In this document: positions 1-7,093 of the stretch, piece by piece | How the letters are laid out: each line of letters starts with the position of its first letter | Numbering within the stretch: the stretch's first letter is position 1 | Assembly (NCBI GenBank): GCA_937897665.1 | Contig: CALCPB010000916.1 | Location: forward strand, 1-13,420 | Source: an uncultured Halomicronema sp. | GTDB taxonomy: Bacteria; Cyanobacteriota; Cyanobacteriia; Phormidesmidales; Phormidesmidaceae | DNA: 13,420 nucleotides | Direction: 5' to 3' | Notes under the pieces: model-generated | What the model was told of the DNA's origin: nothing | Seen by the model: the letters and a program-made list of their open reading frames with translations, nothing else | Database searches by the model: none | Program-made: the position numbers and the translations under genes

Positions 1-42
1 CGCTGACCTACCTCCTTTCCTTTCTCTTCGCTCTTCCGATCT
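1..42. other. Probable sequencing-adapter remnant at the contig edge
   Basis: Bases 29-42 read CGCTCTTCCGATCT, which equals the last 14 bases of the Illumina TruSeq read-1 adapter. The pyrimidine-rich bases 1-28 resemble a degraded adapter and match nothing I recognise. CcmM-like coding sequence begins exactly at base 43: the residues Ala-Leu-Gln-Gly-Cys there align with Ala-Leu-Glu-Ala-Ser at the same place in the next CcmM repeat. The 42 bases are open in the ccmM frame after a TGA at 4-6, so a gene caller would wrongly run ccmM into them. The 14-base identity is seen; the artefact reading is inferred. Confidence 0.85.
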
Positions 43-528
43 GCCCTGCAGGGCTGTATGATGGAGCATGAGGGCGAGTACGTGCGGATGTTTGGCATCG
101 ACCCGGTCGCCAAGCAGCGCCTGACTCCGATTACCATTCATCGGCCCGGAGACGTCGTCAATAGCGGTCGCCAAGTCATGTCATCGGCTTCTCCCAATGT
201 GGTCAATCCCGTGACGAATCCCCCCCTCTACTCTCAGGGCCCGGCCAACGGCAACGGTCATGGGCAGCGCTTGGCTGACGAGGTGGTGCAGCAAGTGCGG
301 CAACTCGTCGGGCAGGGCTATCGCATCAGCCTAGAACATGCCGATGTACGGCGCTATCGCAGTGGCGCTTGGCAAAACGGCGGCGTGTTAGAGGGGCATA
401 ATCCGGCAGCGGTGTTGGCGGCGTTAGAGGCGAGTTTGGCTTCTCACTCTGGCCAGTATGTCCGCCTCATCGGCGTTGATACTCAGGCGAAGCGCCGGGT
501 GCTAGAAACGACTATCCAGCGTCCCTAA
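43..528 (+). CDS. ccmM: Carboxysome scaffold CcmM, C-terminal part (partial at 5' end)
   Basis: CcmM cross-links Rubisco in the beta-carboxysome through repeated modules that resemble the Rubisco small subunit (SSUL), joined by flexible linkers. This fragment shows the end of one module (to about base 150, ending Thr-Ile-His-Arg-Pro), a linker rich in Pro, Asn, Ser and Gly (about 151-267), and one complete final module (about 268-525). The final module contains VRQLVGQGYRISLEHADVRR and ends Thr-Ile-Gln-Arg-Pro. It has no cysteine, unlike SSUL modules in some species that carry a redox-active pair. The N-terminal gamma-carbonic-anhydrase-like domain and the earlier modules lie outside the window. 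The gene ends in TAA, 14 bases before the likely start of ccmN, so the two are probably co-transcribed. The module identity is clear; the number of modules in the whole protein cannot be seen. Confidence 0.93.
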   Translation, partial: ALQGCMMEHEGEYVRMFGIDPVAKQRLTPITIHRPGDVVNSGRQVMSSASPNVVNPVTNPPLYSQGPANGNGHGQRLADEVVQQVRQLVGQGYRISLEHADVRRYRSGAWQNGGVLEGHNPAAVLAALEASLASHSGQYVRLIGVDTQAKRRVLETTIQRP

Positions 529-542
529 TTGCTCTCGCTATT

Positions 543-1130
543 GTGCAGACACCGCAACCGCTAAGGATGGCCAGCTTCTATGTCGGGGCCAATGTTGAAG
601 TCGGGCCCGAGGTCGTCATCGCAGCGGGAACGGTGTTAGAGGCGGCACCAGGGTCTCGTCTGATTATCGAGGCGGGGGTGTGCATTGGCGCTGGGGTCGT
701 CATCCAAGCCTATGGCGGCGACTTACGACTGGCGACCGGGGCCAATGTGGGCCAAGCCGTGCTGCTGTTGGGCACGGGGACGATCGGCGCGCATGCCTGT
801 ATCGGGGCCGAAAGTACGCTGATTAATCCCGCTGTGGCAGCGGCGGCAGTGGTGTCGGCCCGATCGCTGATCGGCGATCGCTCTGCAAGGCAACCTGCCA
901 GTCCTGCTGAGACCAATGGTCATGCCCCCTCTGCAGCCAGTCAAAACGGCAGCACACCGACCCCCACTGCGGACCCAGAGCCTGCAGCCGCAAATAATGG
1001 TCAGGCCGCTCACAATGGCAATGGCCTTGCAACGTATGATCCGGTTTACGGACGCGAGCAGGTCAGGCAGCTCATGAAAACGCTATTTCCCCATCGCGAT
1101 GCGCTGAACGTCGAAGACAACGCCACCTGA
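543..1130 (+). CDS. ccmN: Carboxysome assembly adaptor CcmN
   Basis: CcmN joins the CcmM/Rubisco core to the shell during beta-carboxysome assembly. The 195-residue protein has the expected two parts. Residues about 12-105 are a left-handed beta-helix of imperfect hexapeptide repeats rich in Ile, Val, Gly and Ala. After a low-complexity linker rich in Asn, Gly, Ala, Pro and Thr (about 110-162) comes an amphipathic C-terminal peptide at 168-185, VYGREQVRQLMKTLFPHR. In characterised homologues this encapsulation peptide recruits shell proteins such as CcmK. The start is taken as GTG at 543, just after ccmM, with no clear Shine-Dalgarno. An ATG at 567 preceded by AAGG is an alternative, but it would remove residues that homologues usually have before the helix. 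Order and spacing fit the ccmMNO operon. Confidence 0.92.
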   Translation: MQTPQPLRMASFYVGANVEVGPEVVIAAGTVLEAAPGSRLIIEAGVCIGAGVVIQAYGGDLRLATGANVGQAVLLLGTGTIGAHACIGAESTLINPAVAAAAVVSARSLIGDRSARQPASPAETNGHAPSAASQNGSTPTPTADPEPAAANNGQAAHNGNGLATYDPVYGREQVRQLMKTLFPHRDALNVEDNAT

Positions 1131-1168
1131 TGTGACGATTTCTCGGTTCTCATCGCCGCTTCCGTCAA

Positions 1169-1189
1169 CTGTTCTTACAATGTAAACAG
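1169..1189. promoter_or_regulatory. Operator-like palindrome upstream of ccmO
   Basis: The 87-base gap between ccmN and ccmO contains TTACAATGTAA (1175-1185), a perfect palindrome around a central A. It is framed by CTGTT (1169-1173) and AACAG (1185-1189). TACAAT within it could serve as a -10 hexamer, but I find no matching -35. LysR-type regulators of carbon-concentration genes (CmpR, CcmR) bind TTA/TAA half-sites, though usually with wider spacing than the five bases here. Only the symmetry is directly seen; a regulatory role is inferred. Confidence 0.25.
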
Positions 1190-1217
1190 CGCCCGTCAAC
1201 CTCTGTGAGACCCCGCC

Positions 1218-2102
1218 ATGGTGGCCAGCAATTCCAAACTCTCCCTGTCGCAACCGTCGCCTGAAGCTCGACGCTGGGCTTCCAAACTAAAAGGGGCCGC
1301 GCTCGGGTTAGTCTCTACAGAAAGTTTCCCTGCGGTGGTCGGTACGGCAGATGCCATGCTCAAATCATCCGACGTCACTCTGATTGGCTACGAAAAAACG
1401 GGAGCCGGTCAGTGTACAGCGGACGTTCGGGGTGGTGTGGCAGACGTCCGGATGGCGGTCGAAGCGGGCAGCCAAACCGCCAAACAGTTCGGTCAGTTTT
1501 TAGCCTCTTCGATCATTGCGCGACCGTTGCCCAATTTAGAAGCGGTGTTGCCGATTTGCGCCCACCTAGATGAGCTGGAACGCATTGGCAAGGGCCGCAT
1601 CGGTAGCGGGGCGTTGGGCCTGCTAGAAACCCGAGGATTCCCGGCGATGGTGGGTGCTGCCGATGCGATGACGAAGTCTGCTGAAGTGCAGGTGGTGGCG
1701 CACCAGTCGATTGGCGATGGCCTTTGTACCGTAATCATTCGCGGGTCACTCTCGAACGTGGCGATCGCGGTGGAAGCGGGTATGCACGAAGCCGAGCGCA
1801 TTGGTGAACTGCATGCCGTGATGGTGATTCCTCGACCGCTGGACGATCTGGAACATTCTCTGCCAATGGCCGAGGAAATGGCAACCGAGCAGCCGGTACG
1901 TCTGCCCATCAAGCTCGAAGAAAAAGAGAAAGAGTTAGTATCGCTGCCAGAGCCCGCTGAAGCGGAAGTGGTGCAGGAAATGGCCTTACCGCAGCCCGAA
2001 GCCGCCGTTCAAGAACTCGCCTTGCCACAGCCGGAAGCGGCATCCCTCGCCCCCAAGGTGGTGCCCCAACCCCTACCGCTCGAAGAAAGCGAGTTGGATT
2101 AA
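1218..2102 (+). CDS. ccmO: Carboxysome shell protein CcmO with tandem BMC domains
   Basis: CcmO is a minor shell protein of the beta-carboxysome, needed for shell formation. The 294-residue product has two bacterial-microcompartment (BMC) domains, about 27-112 and 131-216. Each opens with Ala-Leu-Gly-Leu-(Val/Leu), then Phe-Pro-Ala-(Val/Met)-Val-Gly-x-Ala-Asp-Ala-Met, and each has Val-Glu-Ala-Gly and Arg-Pro-Leu further on. A basic, Ser-rich N-terminal segment of about 26 residues precedes them. After the second domain is a charged, Pro/Glu-rich tail of about 78 residues in which ALPQPEAA-like units recur. The tail is probably disordered and is unlikely to pack as a BMC fold. The ATG at 1218 has only a weak Shine-Dalgarno (GTGAG). 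The gene follows ccmN on the same strand after 87 bases and may have some independent control. Confidence 0.95.
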   Translation: MVASNSKLSLSQPSPEARRWASKLKGAALGLVSTESFPAVVGTADAMLKSSDVTLIGYEKTGAGQCTADVRGGVADVRMAVEAGSQTAKQFGQFLASSIIARPLPNLEAVLPICAHLDELERIGKGRIGSGALGLLETRGFPAMVGAADAMTKSAEVQVVAHQSIGDGLCTVIIRGSLSNVAIAVEAGMHEAERIGELHAVMVIPRPLDDLEHSLPMAEEMATEQPVRLPIKLEEKEKELVSLPEPAEAEVVQEMALPQPEAAVQELALPQPEAASLAPKVVPQPLPLEESELD

Positions 2103-2182
2103 CTCGTTGATGATGCCTCGACTCCAACTGGGTCAGTGCAGTGAAAATGACTCGTCTGCTCCGGTTGAGTGTTGTCAAAACG

Positions 2183-3094
2183 TCAAAGGCTACTGAGAAA
2201 GTCCACAACTTTCGCCCAGACCTGATCGAGCAGCGTGGCCGCGTGGGCATCGAACCAAGCAATCGGGCGTTTGCGGAACCAGGTGCGCTGACGTTTGGCA
2301 AACTGACAGGTATGTTGAACAATCAGCTGCTCCACCTCAGCCAGAGAGTAATCTCCGGCCAGGTAACCCAACACTTCGCCATAGCCTAAGGTTTGCAGCA
2401 GCGGCAAATCCGCCCCGTAGCGATCGCAGAGCGTCTCCACCTCTGCCACCAAGCCCTGCGCCAGCATATGAGCCGTGCGTTCTGCAATGCGTGTCTTCAG
2501 CACGTCGCTATCGCTATCGAGTCCTATATACAGGATCGGGTAGAGGGGCGGACGTTTACCCTGCTGACGCGAGAGCGGCTGACCGGTGACGTAGGCTACC
2601 TCTAGGGCGCGTAGGGTACGCACCGCGTCATTGGGATGAATACGATCGCTTGCAGTTGGATCAACTTGCCGCAGCATGGCGTGGCATTGAGCCTGACCCA
2701 GCTGCAGCAGCTGCGATCGCAAGGCGGCTTGGGGCGACACCGGGGGGATCTGCAACCCATCCACCACCGCTGAAATGTAAAGTCCTGTGCCACCAACTAA
2801 GCAAGGCAGCCGTTCTCGACTATCGTGTAGCTGCTTGATCAGCGTCTGGGCCTGTTGCTGATAGGCGGCAACGGTCATCGTCGTCGTGGGATGACAGATA
2901 TCGATGAGATAATGGGGTGCTTGCGATCGCTCAGCTACCGTCGGTTTGGCGGTGCCGATATCAAACTCGCGATAGACCAAGCGCGAATCAGCGCTCAAAA
3001 TTGAGAGCGGCAAACGCTGCGCCAACTGCAGCGATAAGCCCGTTTTGCCCGTGGCCGTTGCGCCACCAATCACAATTAGGCAGGGGGGATGCAT
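2183..3094 (-). CDS. miaA: tRNA dimethylallyltransferase MiaA
   Basis: MiaA transfers a dimethylallyl group to N6 of adenosine 37 in tRNAs reading UNN codons, improving decoding. With the start chosen here the product has 303 residues, normal for the family. It has a P-loop GATATGKT (11-18), the substrate-binding SADSR (34-38) followed by DIGTAKP, GGTGLY (101-106) and the conserved AKRQRTWFR near 266-274. The open frame extends upstream to an ATG at 3169, adding 25 residues. I prefer 3094 because homologues place the P-loop about ten residues from the start and because CAGGG lies a few bases before this ATG. The gene is convergent with ccmO (80-base gap without a clear terminator) and divergent from gyrB. 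All core motifs are intact. Confidence 0.93.
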   Translation of the reverse strand: MHPPCLIVIGGATATGKTGLSLQLAQRLPLSILSADSRLVYREFDIGTAKPTVAERSQAPHYLIDICHPTTTMTVAAYQQQAQTLIKQLHDSRERLPCLVGGTGLYISAVVDGLQIPPVSPQAALRSQLLQLGQAQCHAMLRQVDPTASDRIHPNDAVRTLRALEVAYVTGQPLSRQQGKRPPLYPILYIGLDSDSDVLKTRIAERTAHMLAQGLVAEVETLCDRYGADLPLLQTLGYGEVLGYLAGDYSLAEVEQLIVQHTCQFAKRQRTWFRKRPIAWFDAHAATLLDQVWAKVVDFLSSL

Positions 3095-3221
3095 TTGGCC
3101 CTGCATATAGCGTAGAACGGATGTATTTTCCGCATCTTGATTGGCGACGGCAGAAATGGGTGATGTCATCCCCCTTCAAGCATCCTCAGAAATGGCTCTA
3201 TGCCCTGCATGAGCCTGTTTG

Positions 3222-3230
3222 TGTTAGAAT
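3222..3230 (+). promoter_or_regulatory. Predicted extended -10 promoter of gyrB
   Basis: TGTTAGAAT at 3222-3230 fits an extended -10 element: TG, one base, then TAGAAT, one mismatch from TATAAT. No good -35 hexamer lies 16-18 bases upstream, which is tolerated for extended -10 promoters. Transcription would begin near 3237 and give a leader of about 60 bases before gyrB. This is prediction from sequence only. Confidence 0.4.
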
Positions 3231-3259
3231 TTTAGGGTCATTTGACTTTAATGACGGCC

Positions 3260-3281
3260 AAAGGCGCTAGAACGCCTTTTT
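3260..3281 (+). promoter_or_regulatory. Hairpin with T-run directly before the gyrB ribosome binding site
   Basis: AAAGGCG (3260-3266) and CGCCTTT (3273-3279) form a perfect 7-base-pair stem with a six-base loop. Two further T follow, and AGGAG (3282-3286) begins three bases after the stem, ten bases before the gyrB ATG. The stem plus T-run looks like a small intrinsic terminator or attenuator inside the leader. It could also alter access to the ribosome binding site. The structure is seen; its function is inferred. Confidence 0.45.
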
Positions 3282-3296
3282 AGGAGTAAAAGATTT

Positions 3297-5234
3297 ATGG
3301 CGACCAATTACGGTGCTGAGCAGATTCAGGTACTAGAGGGACTAGAGCCTGTCCGCAAGCGACCTGGCATGTACATCGGCAGCACCGGGCCGCGCGGTTT
3401 GCATCACCTAGTGTACGAGGTGGTGGATAACTCTGTCGATGAGGCGCTGGCAGGCCACTGTCGCTACATTAAAATCGACCTCAATGCCGATGGTTCGGTC
3501 ACCGTTCAAGATGACGGTCGGGGCATTCCCACCGATGTGCACCCCCACACGGGCAAGTCCGCGCTAGAGACGGTGCTGACGGTGCTGCACGCGGGCGGTA
3601 AGTTTGACGGCAGCAGCTACAAAGTCTCCGGTGGCCTGCACGGGGTCGGGATCTCTGTTGTGAACGCCCTGTCGGAATGGGTGGAAGTAACAGTGTGGCG
3701 CGATCGCAAAACCCATCTGCAGCGGTTTGAGCGCGGCATTCCCATCGGTGAGCTGCGGGTCAGTCCCGCTAGCAACAATCAGACGGGCACCTCGGTTACC
3801 TTTAAACCCGACGCCACCATTTTTACGACGGTCACTGAGTTTGACTACGACACCCTGGCGGGCCGCATGCGCGAATTGGCCTACCTCAATGGGGGGGTCG
3901 ACATTACCTTTACGGACAATCGCCTAGATCTGCTCAAGGCCAGTGAACCGCGGGTGTCTCACTACCTCTACGAAGGGGGCATTAAGGAATACGTTCAATA
4001 CATCAATAACGAGAAGCAGGCGCTGCACGAAGAGATCGTGTACGTGCAGGGCGAGCGGGATGGCGTCCAGGTAGAAGTGGCGCTGCAGTGGTGCATTGAT
4101 GCCTACTCGGACACGCTGCTTGGCTTCGCCAACAACATTCGCACGGTGGACGGCGGTACGCACCTAGAGGGCCTCAAGACCGTGCTCACCCGCACGTTAA
4201 ACAACTTTGCCAAGAAGCGGAATAAGCGTAAAGACAACGACTCCAACCTAAGTGGCGAAAACATTCGCGAAGGGCTGACGGCGGTGATCTCGGTGAAGGT
4301 GCCGGAGCCAGAATTTGAAGGCCAAACCAAGACGAAGCTGGGCAACACCGAAGTGCGCGGCATCGTCGATACGCTGGTGGGCGAAACCCTGACGGAATAT
4401 TTGGACTTTCATCCCAATGTGGTTGACTCCATTTTAGAAAAGGCGATTCAGGCGTTTAACGCGGCGGAAGCGGCTCGCCGAGCGCGAGAACTGGTGCGCC
4501 GTAAGTCAGTGCTAGAGTCTTCGACGTTGCCGGGTAAGCTAGCGGACTGTAGCAGCCGCGACCCCAGCGAGTCTGAGATTTTTATTGTGGAAGGGGACTC
4601 AGCAGGCGGTAGCGCGAAGCAGGGCCGCGATCGCCAGTTTCAGGCGATTTTGCCGCTGCGAGGCAAGATTCTCAACATTGAAAAAACCGATGACGCCAAG
4701 ATTTACAAGAACACTGAGGTGCAGGCGCTGATTACTGCCCTCGGATTGGGCATTCGGGGTGAAGAGTTCGATGAGTCGCAGCTGCGATATCACCGCATTT
4801 GTCTGATGACTGACGCCGATGTGGATGGCGCACACATTCGCACGCTGCTGCTGACGTTCTTCTATCGCTATCAGCGCGCCTTGATCGACCAGGGATTCGT
4901 CTATATTGCCTGTCCGCCGCTGTACAAAATTGAGCGAGGCCGCAATCACTGGTATTGCTACAGCGATCGCGAACGCGATGCCATCCTGAATGATTTCCCT
5001 GACAATGCTAACTACGGCCTCCAGCGCTTTAAGGGTCTGGGTGAGATGATGCCCGTGCAGCTGTGGGAAACCACGATGAATCCTGAAACCCGCACCTTGA
5101 AGCAGGTGGAAATTGAGGATGCGGCTGAGGCCGATCGCATCTTTACGGTGTTGATGGGCGATCGGGTTGCGCCCCGCCGCGAGTTCATCGAAACCTACGG
5201 TTCGCGCCTGGGTCTTGAAGATCTGGATATCTAA
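3297..5234 (+). CDS. gyrB: DNA gyrase subunit B
   Basis: GyrB is the ATPase and TOPRIM subunit of gyrase (with GyrA), which introduces negative supercoils. At 645 residues it has the usual length for a cyanobacterial GyrB without the long proteobacterial insert. The GHKL ATPase region has [10 protein letters not shown] (Glu41, Asn45), DDGRGIP (72-78) and GGLHGVG (112-118). The transducer domain follows. The TOPRIM region has EGDSAGG (432-438), with Glu432 as the catalytic acid, and DADVDG (506-511), whose Asp506 and Asp508 bind magnesium. The C-terminal part has RFKGLGEM (577-584). No intein interrupts the gene, although some cyanobacterial gyrB genes carry one. The ATG at 3297 is set by AGGAG ten bases upstream. 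Its last 50 bases overlap the 3' end of potC on the other strand. Confidence 0.97.
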   Translation: MATNYGAEQIQVLEGLEPVRKRPGMYIGSTGPRGLHHLVYEVVDNSVDEALAGHCRYIKIDLNADGSVTVQDDGRGIPTDVHPHTGKSALETVLTVLHAGGKFDGSSYKVSGGLHGVGISVVNALSEWVEVTVWRDRKTHLQRFERGIPIGELRVSPASNNQTGTSVTFKPDATIFTTVTEFDYDTLAGRMRELAYLNGGVDITFTDNRLDLLKASEPRVSHYLYEGGIKEYVQYINNEKQALHEEIVYVQGERDGVQVEVALQWCIDAYSDTLLGFANNIRTVDGGTHLEGLKTVLTRTLNNFAKKRNKRKDNDSNLSGENIREGLTAVISVKVPEPEFEGQTKTKLGNTEVRGIVDTLVGETLTEYLDFHPNVVDSILEKAIQAFNAAEAARRARELVRRKSVLESSTLPGKLADCSSRDPSESEIFIVEGDSAGGSAKQGRDRQFQAILPLRGKILNIEKTDDAKIYKNTEVQALITALGLGIRGEEFDESQLRYHRICLMTDADVDGAHIRTLLLTFFYRYQRALIDQGFVYIACPPLYKIERGRNHWYCYSDRERDAILNDFPDNANYGLQRFKGLGEMMPVQLWETTMNPETRTLKQVEIEDAAEADRIFTVLMGDRVAPRREFIETYGSRLGLEDLDI

Positions 5235-6114
5235 CGGGCAAGTCGTTCACCCAATTCATTCCAACACAGCTAAGGAGGATGGCACAAACATCATCCCCCT
5301 TAAATTGTTCAGCCATAGTTGTCGAGCCTTTGTAGCGCAGATATTCGCCCAGGGCGGCAATCATGCCGGAGGCGAGAATCAGCAAAACGCTGAGGGCATT
5401 CATGTCGGGTTTGACGCCATTGCGAATGCGACTAAAAATTTCTAACGGCAGGGGATTCGCGCCCCCGCCCGCCGTGAAGCTAGAGATCAGGAGATCATCC
5501 ACGCTCAACACAAAAGCGAGCAGGCACCCCGCCACGATCGCGGGCATGAGCTGCGGCAGCAACACCTGAATCAGCGCCTGAGCCGGGGTTGCGCCTAAAT
5601 CGAGGGCGGCCTCTTCAAGATTGGGATCGAGACTGCCCAAACGACTGGAAACCACTACGGCAATATAGGCCAAACAAAACACCATGTGGGCGGCAATAAT
5701 CGTCCAAATGCTGAGGGGAATCGCCATGGAGGCGAGAAAGACCAGGGTCGCGACGGCGATCGAAATATCCGGGATGATCAGCGGCAGATAAGACACGCCC
5801 CGATAGACGCCCTTACCCGGAAAATAGTACTTCGCGAGCCCGATCGCCATCAACGTGCCCAGCACTGACGAGATCGCGACAGCTACAATCGCCACAAACA
5901 ACGTATCCTGCAGCGCCCGGAAAATGCGCGTGTCTTGAAACAGGCTCTCATACCATTTGAGGCTGAACCCCTGCCAGACTGACGTATAGCGAATCGAATC
6001 ATTGAAGCTATACACCGTCAGCACCAAAATGGGGCCATACATAAAGGCAAATAGGGCCGTCGTGAGCCACCCCTGCCAGGTGCGCGGTAAAGGCCAGAAT
6101 GCTGGTAAACGCAT
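5185..6114 (-). CDS. potC: Polyamine ABC transporter permease PotC
   Basis: This is one of two inner-membrane permeases of a spermidine/putrescine-type importer. The product has about six hydrophobic segments and the cytoplasmic EAA loop near 168-188 ([22 protein letters not shown]), which docks onto the ATPase. The start at 6114 has GAGGA ten bases upstream and lies 16 bases after the potB stop. A longer reading from 6162 would overlap potB by 32 bases. The core ends near residue 263 (GEYLRYKG), where family members usually finish. Here a further 46 mostly polar residues follow and cross the 3' end of gyrB in antisense for 50 bases. The tail may be genuine or the result of a lost stop codon. 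PotB and PotC form the membrane heterodimer; this is the last gene of the operon. Confidence 0.9.
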   Translation of the reverse strand: MRLPAFWPLPRTWQGWLTTALFAFMYGPILVLTVYSFNDSIRYTSVWQGFSLKWYESLFQDTRIFRALQDTLFVAIVAVAISSVLGTLMAIGLAKYYFPGKGVYRGVSYLPLIIPDISIAVATLVFLASMAIPLSIWTIIAAHMVFCLAYIAVVVSSRLGSLDPNLEEAALDLGATPAQALIQVLLPQLMPAIVAGCLLAFVLSVDDLLISSFTAGGGANPLPLEIFSRIRNGVKPDMNALSVLLILASGMIAALGEYLRYKGSTTMAEQFKGDDVCAILLSCVGMNWVNDLPVRYPDLQDPGANRRFR

Positions 6115-6130
6115 AAGCCGCTCGTCCTCT

Positions 6131-7081
6131 CTAGGCCTCTTTGACCGAATCGCGATCGCCATACTTCAGCAGCAGCGCGATCATCATACTGACCGCCAGG
6201 ATCATCACCATGCTCAACGCTGAGCCCAGGCCCCAGTTGCGCGTAATGCCCAAAAACTGGTTGTAAATCAGCCGCGAAATCGTCATGCTAGAGGCCCCTC
6301 CCAGCAGCGTGGGAACGACAAAATCGCCCATGCTGGTGATGAAAACTAGCAAACAACCTGCCGCAATACCCGGTAGCGTTTGGGGCACTGTTACCTGCCA
6401 AAAGGTTTGCCGGGGGGTGGCCCCCAGATCAGCCGCCGCTTCTAGCAAGGAGATATCGAGCTTTTCGAGGGAGGCGTACAAAATCAGCACCATGTAGGGC
6501 AAGAAGTTGTAGGTGAGGCCAATCAAGACGGCGGCGGAGCTATAGAGCCAGGCCTGCTCGGGCAGCTGCACGCCAGGCAGGCCGCTGCTCAGCCAACCAA
6601 TGAAGCTGTTCAGCAGGCCCGAAGGACGCAAAATACTAATCCAGGCGTAGGCCCGCAGCAGAGAAGAAGTCCACAACGGCAAAATAAACGCCACCACCAA
6701 AAAGTTACGCCAGCGGCGCGGGGCCATTAGCGCCAGCCAATAGGCCACCGGAAACCCCATCAGCAAACAGGCCAAGGTAGTGCCCGTGGCGTAATACAGC
6801 GATCGCCCAATCACCTGCAGATACACCGAGTCAAAGGCCGCATCAAAGGGATTAAACACCCGCGAATAGTTACCTAAGCCATACCCGTCGCCGCTTTCGC
6901 CGGGTCGTAGGCCGGGCACCAAACTGATATCTAATATCAGCAGTGTCGGCAGCACTAGAAAGAGGATGAGCCAAAGCCCCGACGGGGCCAGCAGCGTCAG
7001 CGCCCCCAGCAGGCGTTTAAATTGCTGGCTCAGTTCCAGTGGTGAGAAGTGCCAGCGCTTTGAGGTGGGAGAAGCGGTCAT
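6131..7081 (-). CDS. potB: Polyamine ABC transporter permease PotB
   Basis: This is the partner permease of PotC. The 316-residue protein has a cytoplasmic N terminus, a first membrane segment at about 27-52, and five further hydrophobic segments. The EAA loop is at about 214-234 (EAAADLGATPRQTFWQVTVP). The pattern of the region before the loop (NFLPYMVLILYASLEKLD) is typical of PotB/PotH-type permeases. The ATG at 7081 has AAGGGGG about eight bases upstream, and the start lies 12 bases after the potD stop. The tight spacing to potD and potC supports one transcript. The sequence places it in the polyamine/opine/phosphonate-type permease group but does not prove which polyamine is carried. Confidence 0.92.
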   Translation of the reverse strand: MTASPTSKRWHFSPLELSQQFKRLLGALTLLAPSGLWLILFLVLPTLLILDISLVPGLRPGESGDGYGLGNYSRVFNPFDAAFDSVYLQVIGRSLYYATGTTLACLLMGFPVAYWLALMAPRRWRNFLVVAFILPLWTSSLLRAYAWISILRPSGLLNSFIGWLSSGLPGVQLPEQAWLYSSAAVLIGLTYNFLPYMVLILYASLEKLDISLLEAAADLGATPRQTFWQVTVPQTLPGIAAGCLLVFITSMGDFVVPTLLGGASSMTISRLIYNQFLGITRNWGLGSALSMVMILAVSMMIALLLKYGDRDSVKEA

Positions 7082-7093
7082 TAATTGGCCCCC

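Noticed and set aside
710..1032. Several minus-strand open frames opposite ccmN
   Set aside because: They are shadow frames of a GC-rich gene with strong homology on the plus strand; none has a domain or ribosome binding site.
3297..5234. Possible intein in gyrB
   Set aside because: Several cyanobacterial gyrB genes carry one, but here all ATPase and TOPRIM motifs are contiguous and the length is normal.
5272..5335. AAGGAGG followed by an ATG and 18 codons on the plus strand just after gyrB
   Set aside because: The ATG abuts the Shine-Dalgarno-like sequence with no spacing, the frame is tiny, and it is antisense to the PotC tail; probably coincidence.
6115..6162. Longer potC start at 6162
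   Set aside because: It would overlap potB by 32 bases, while the start at 6114 has a good Shine-Dalgarno and a normal 16-base gap.
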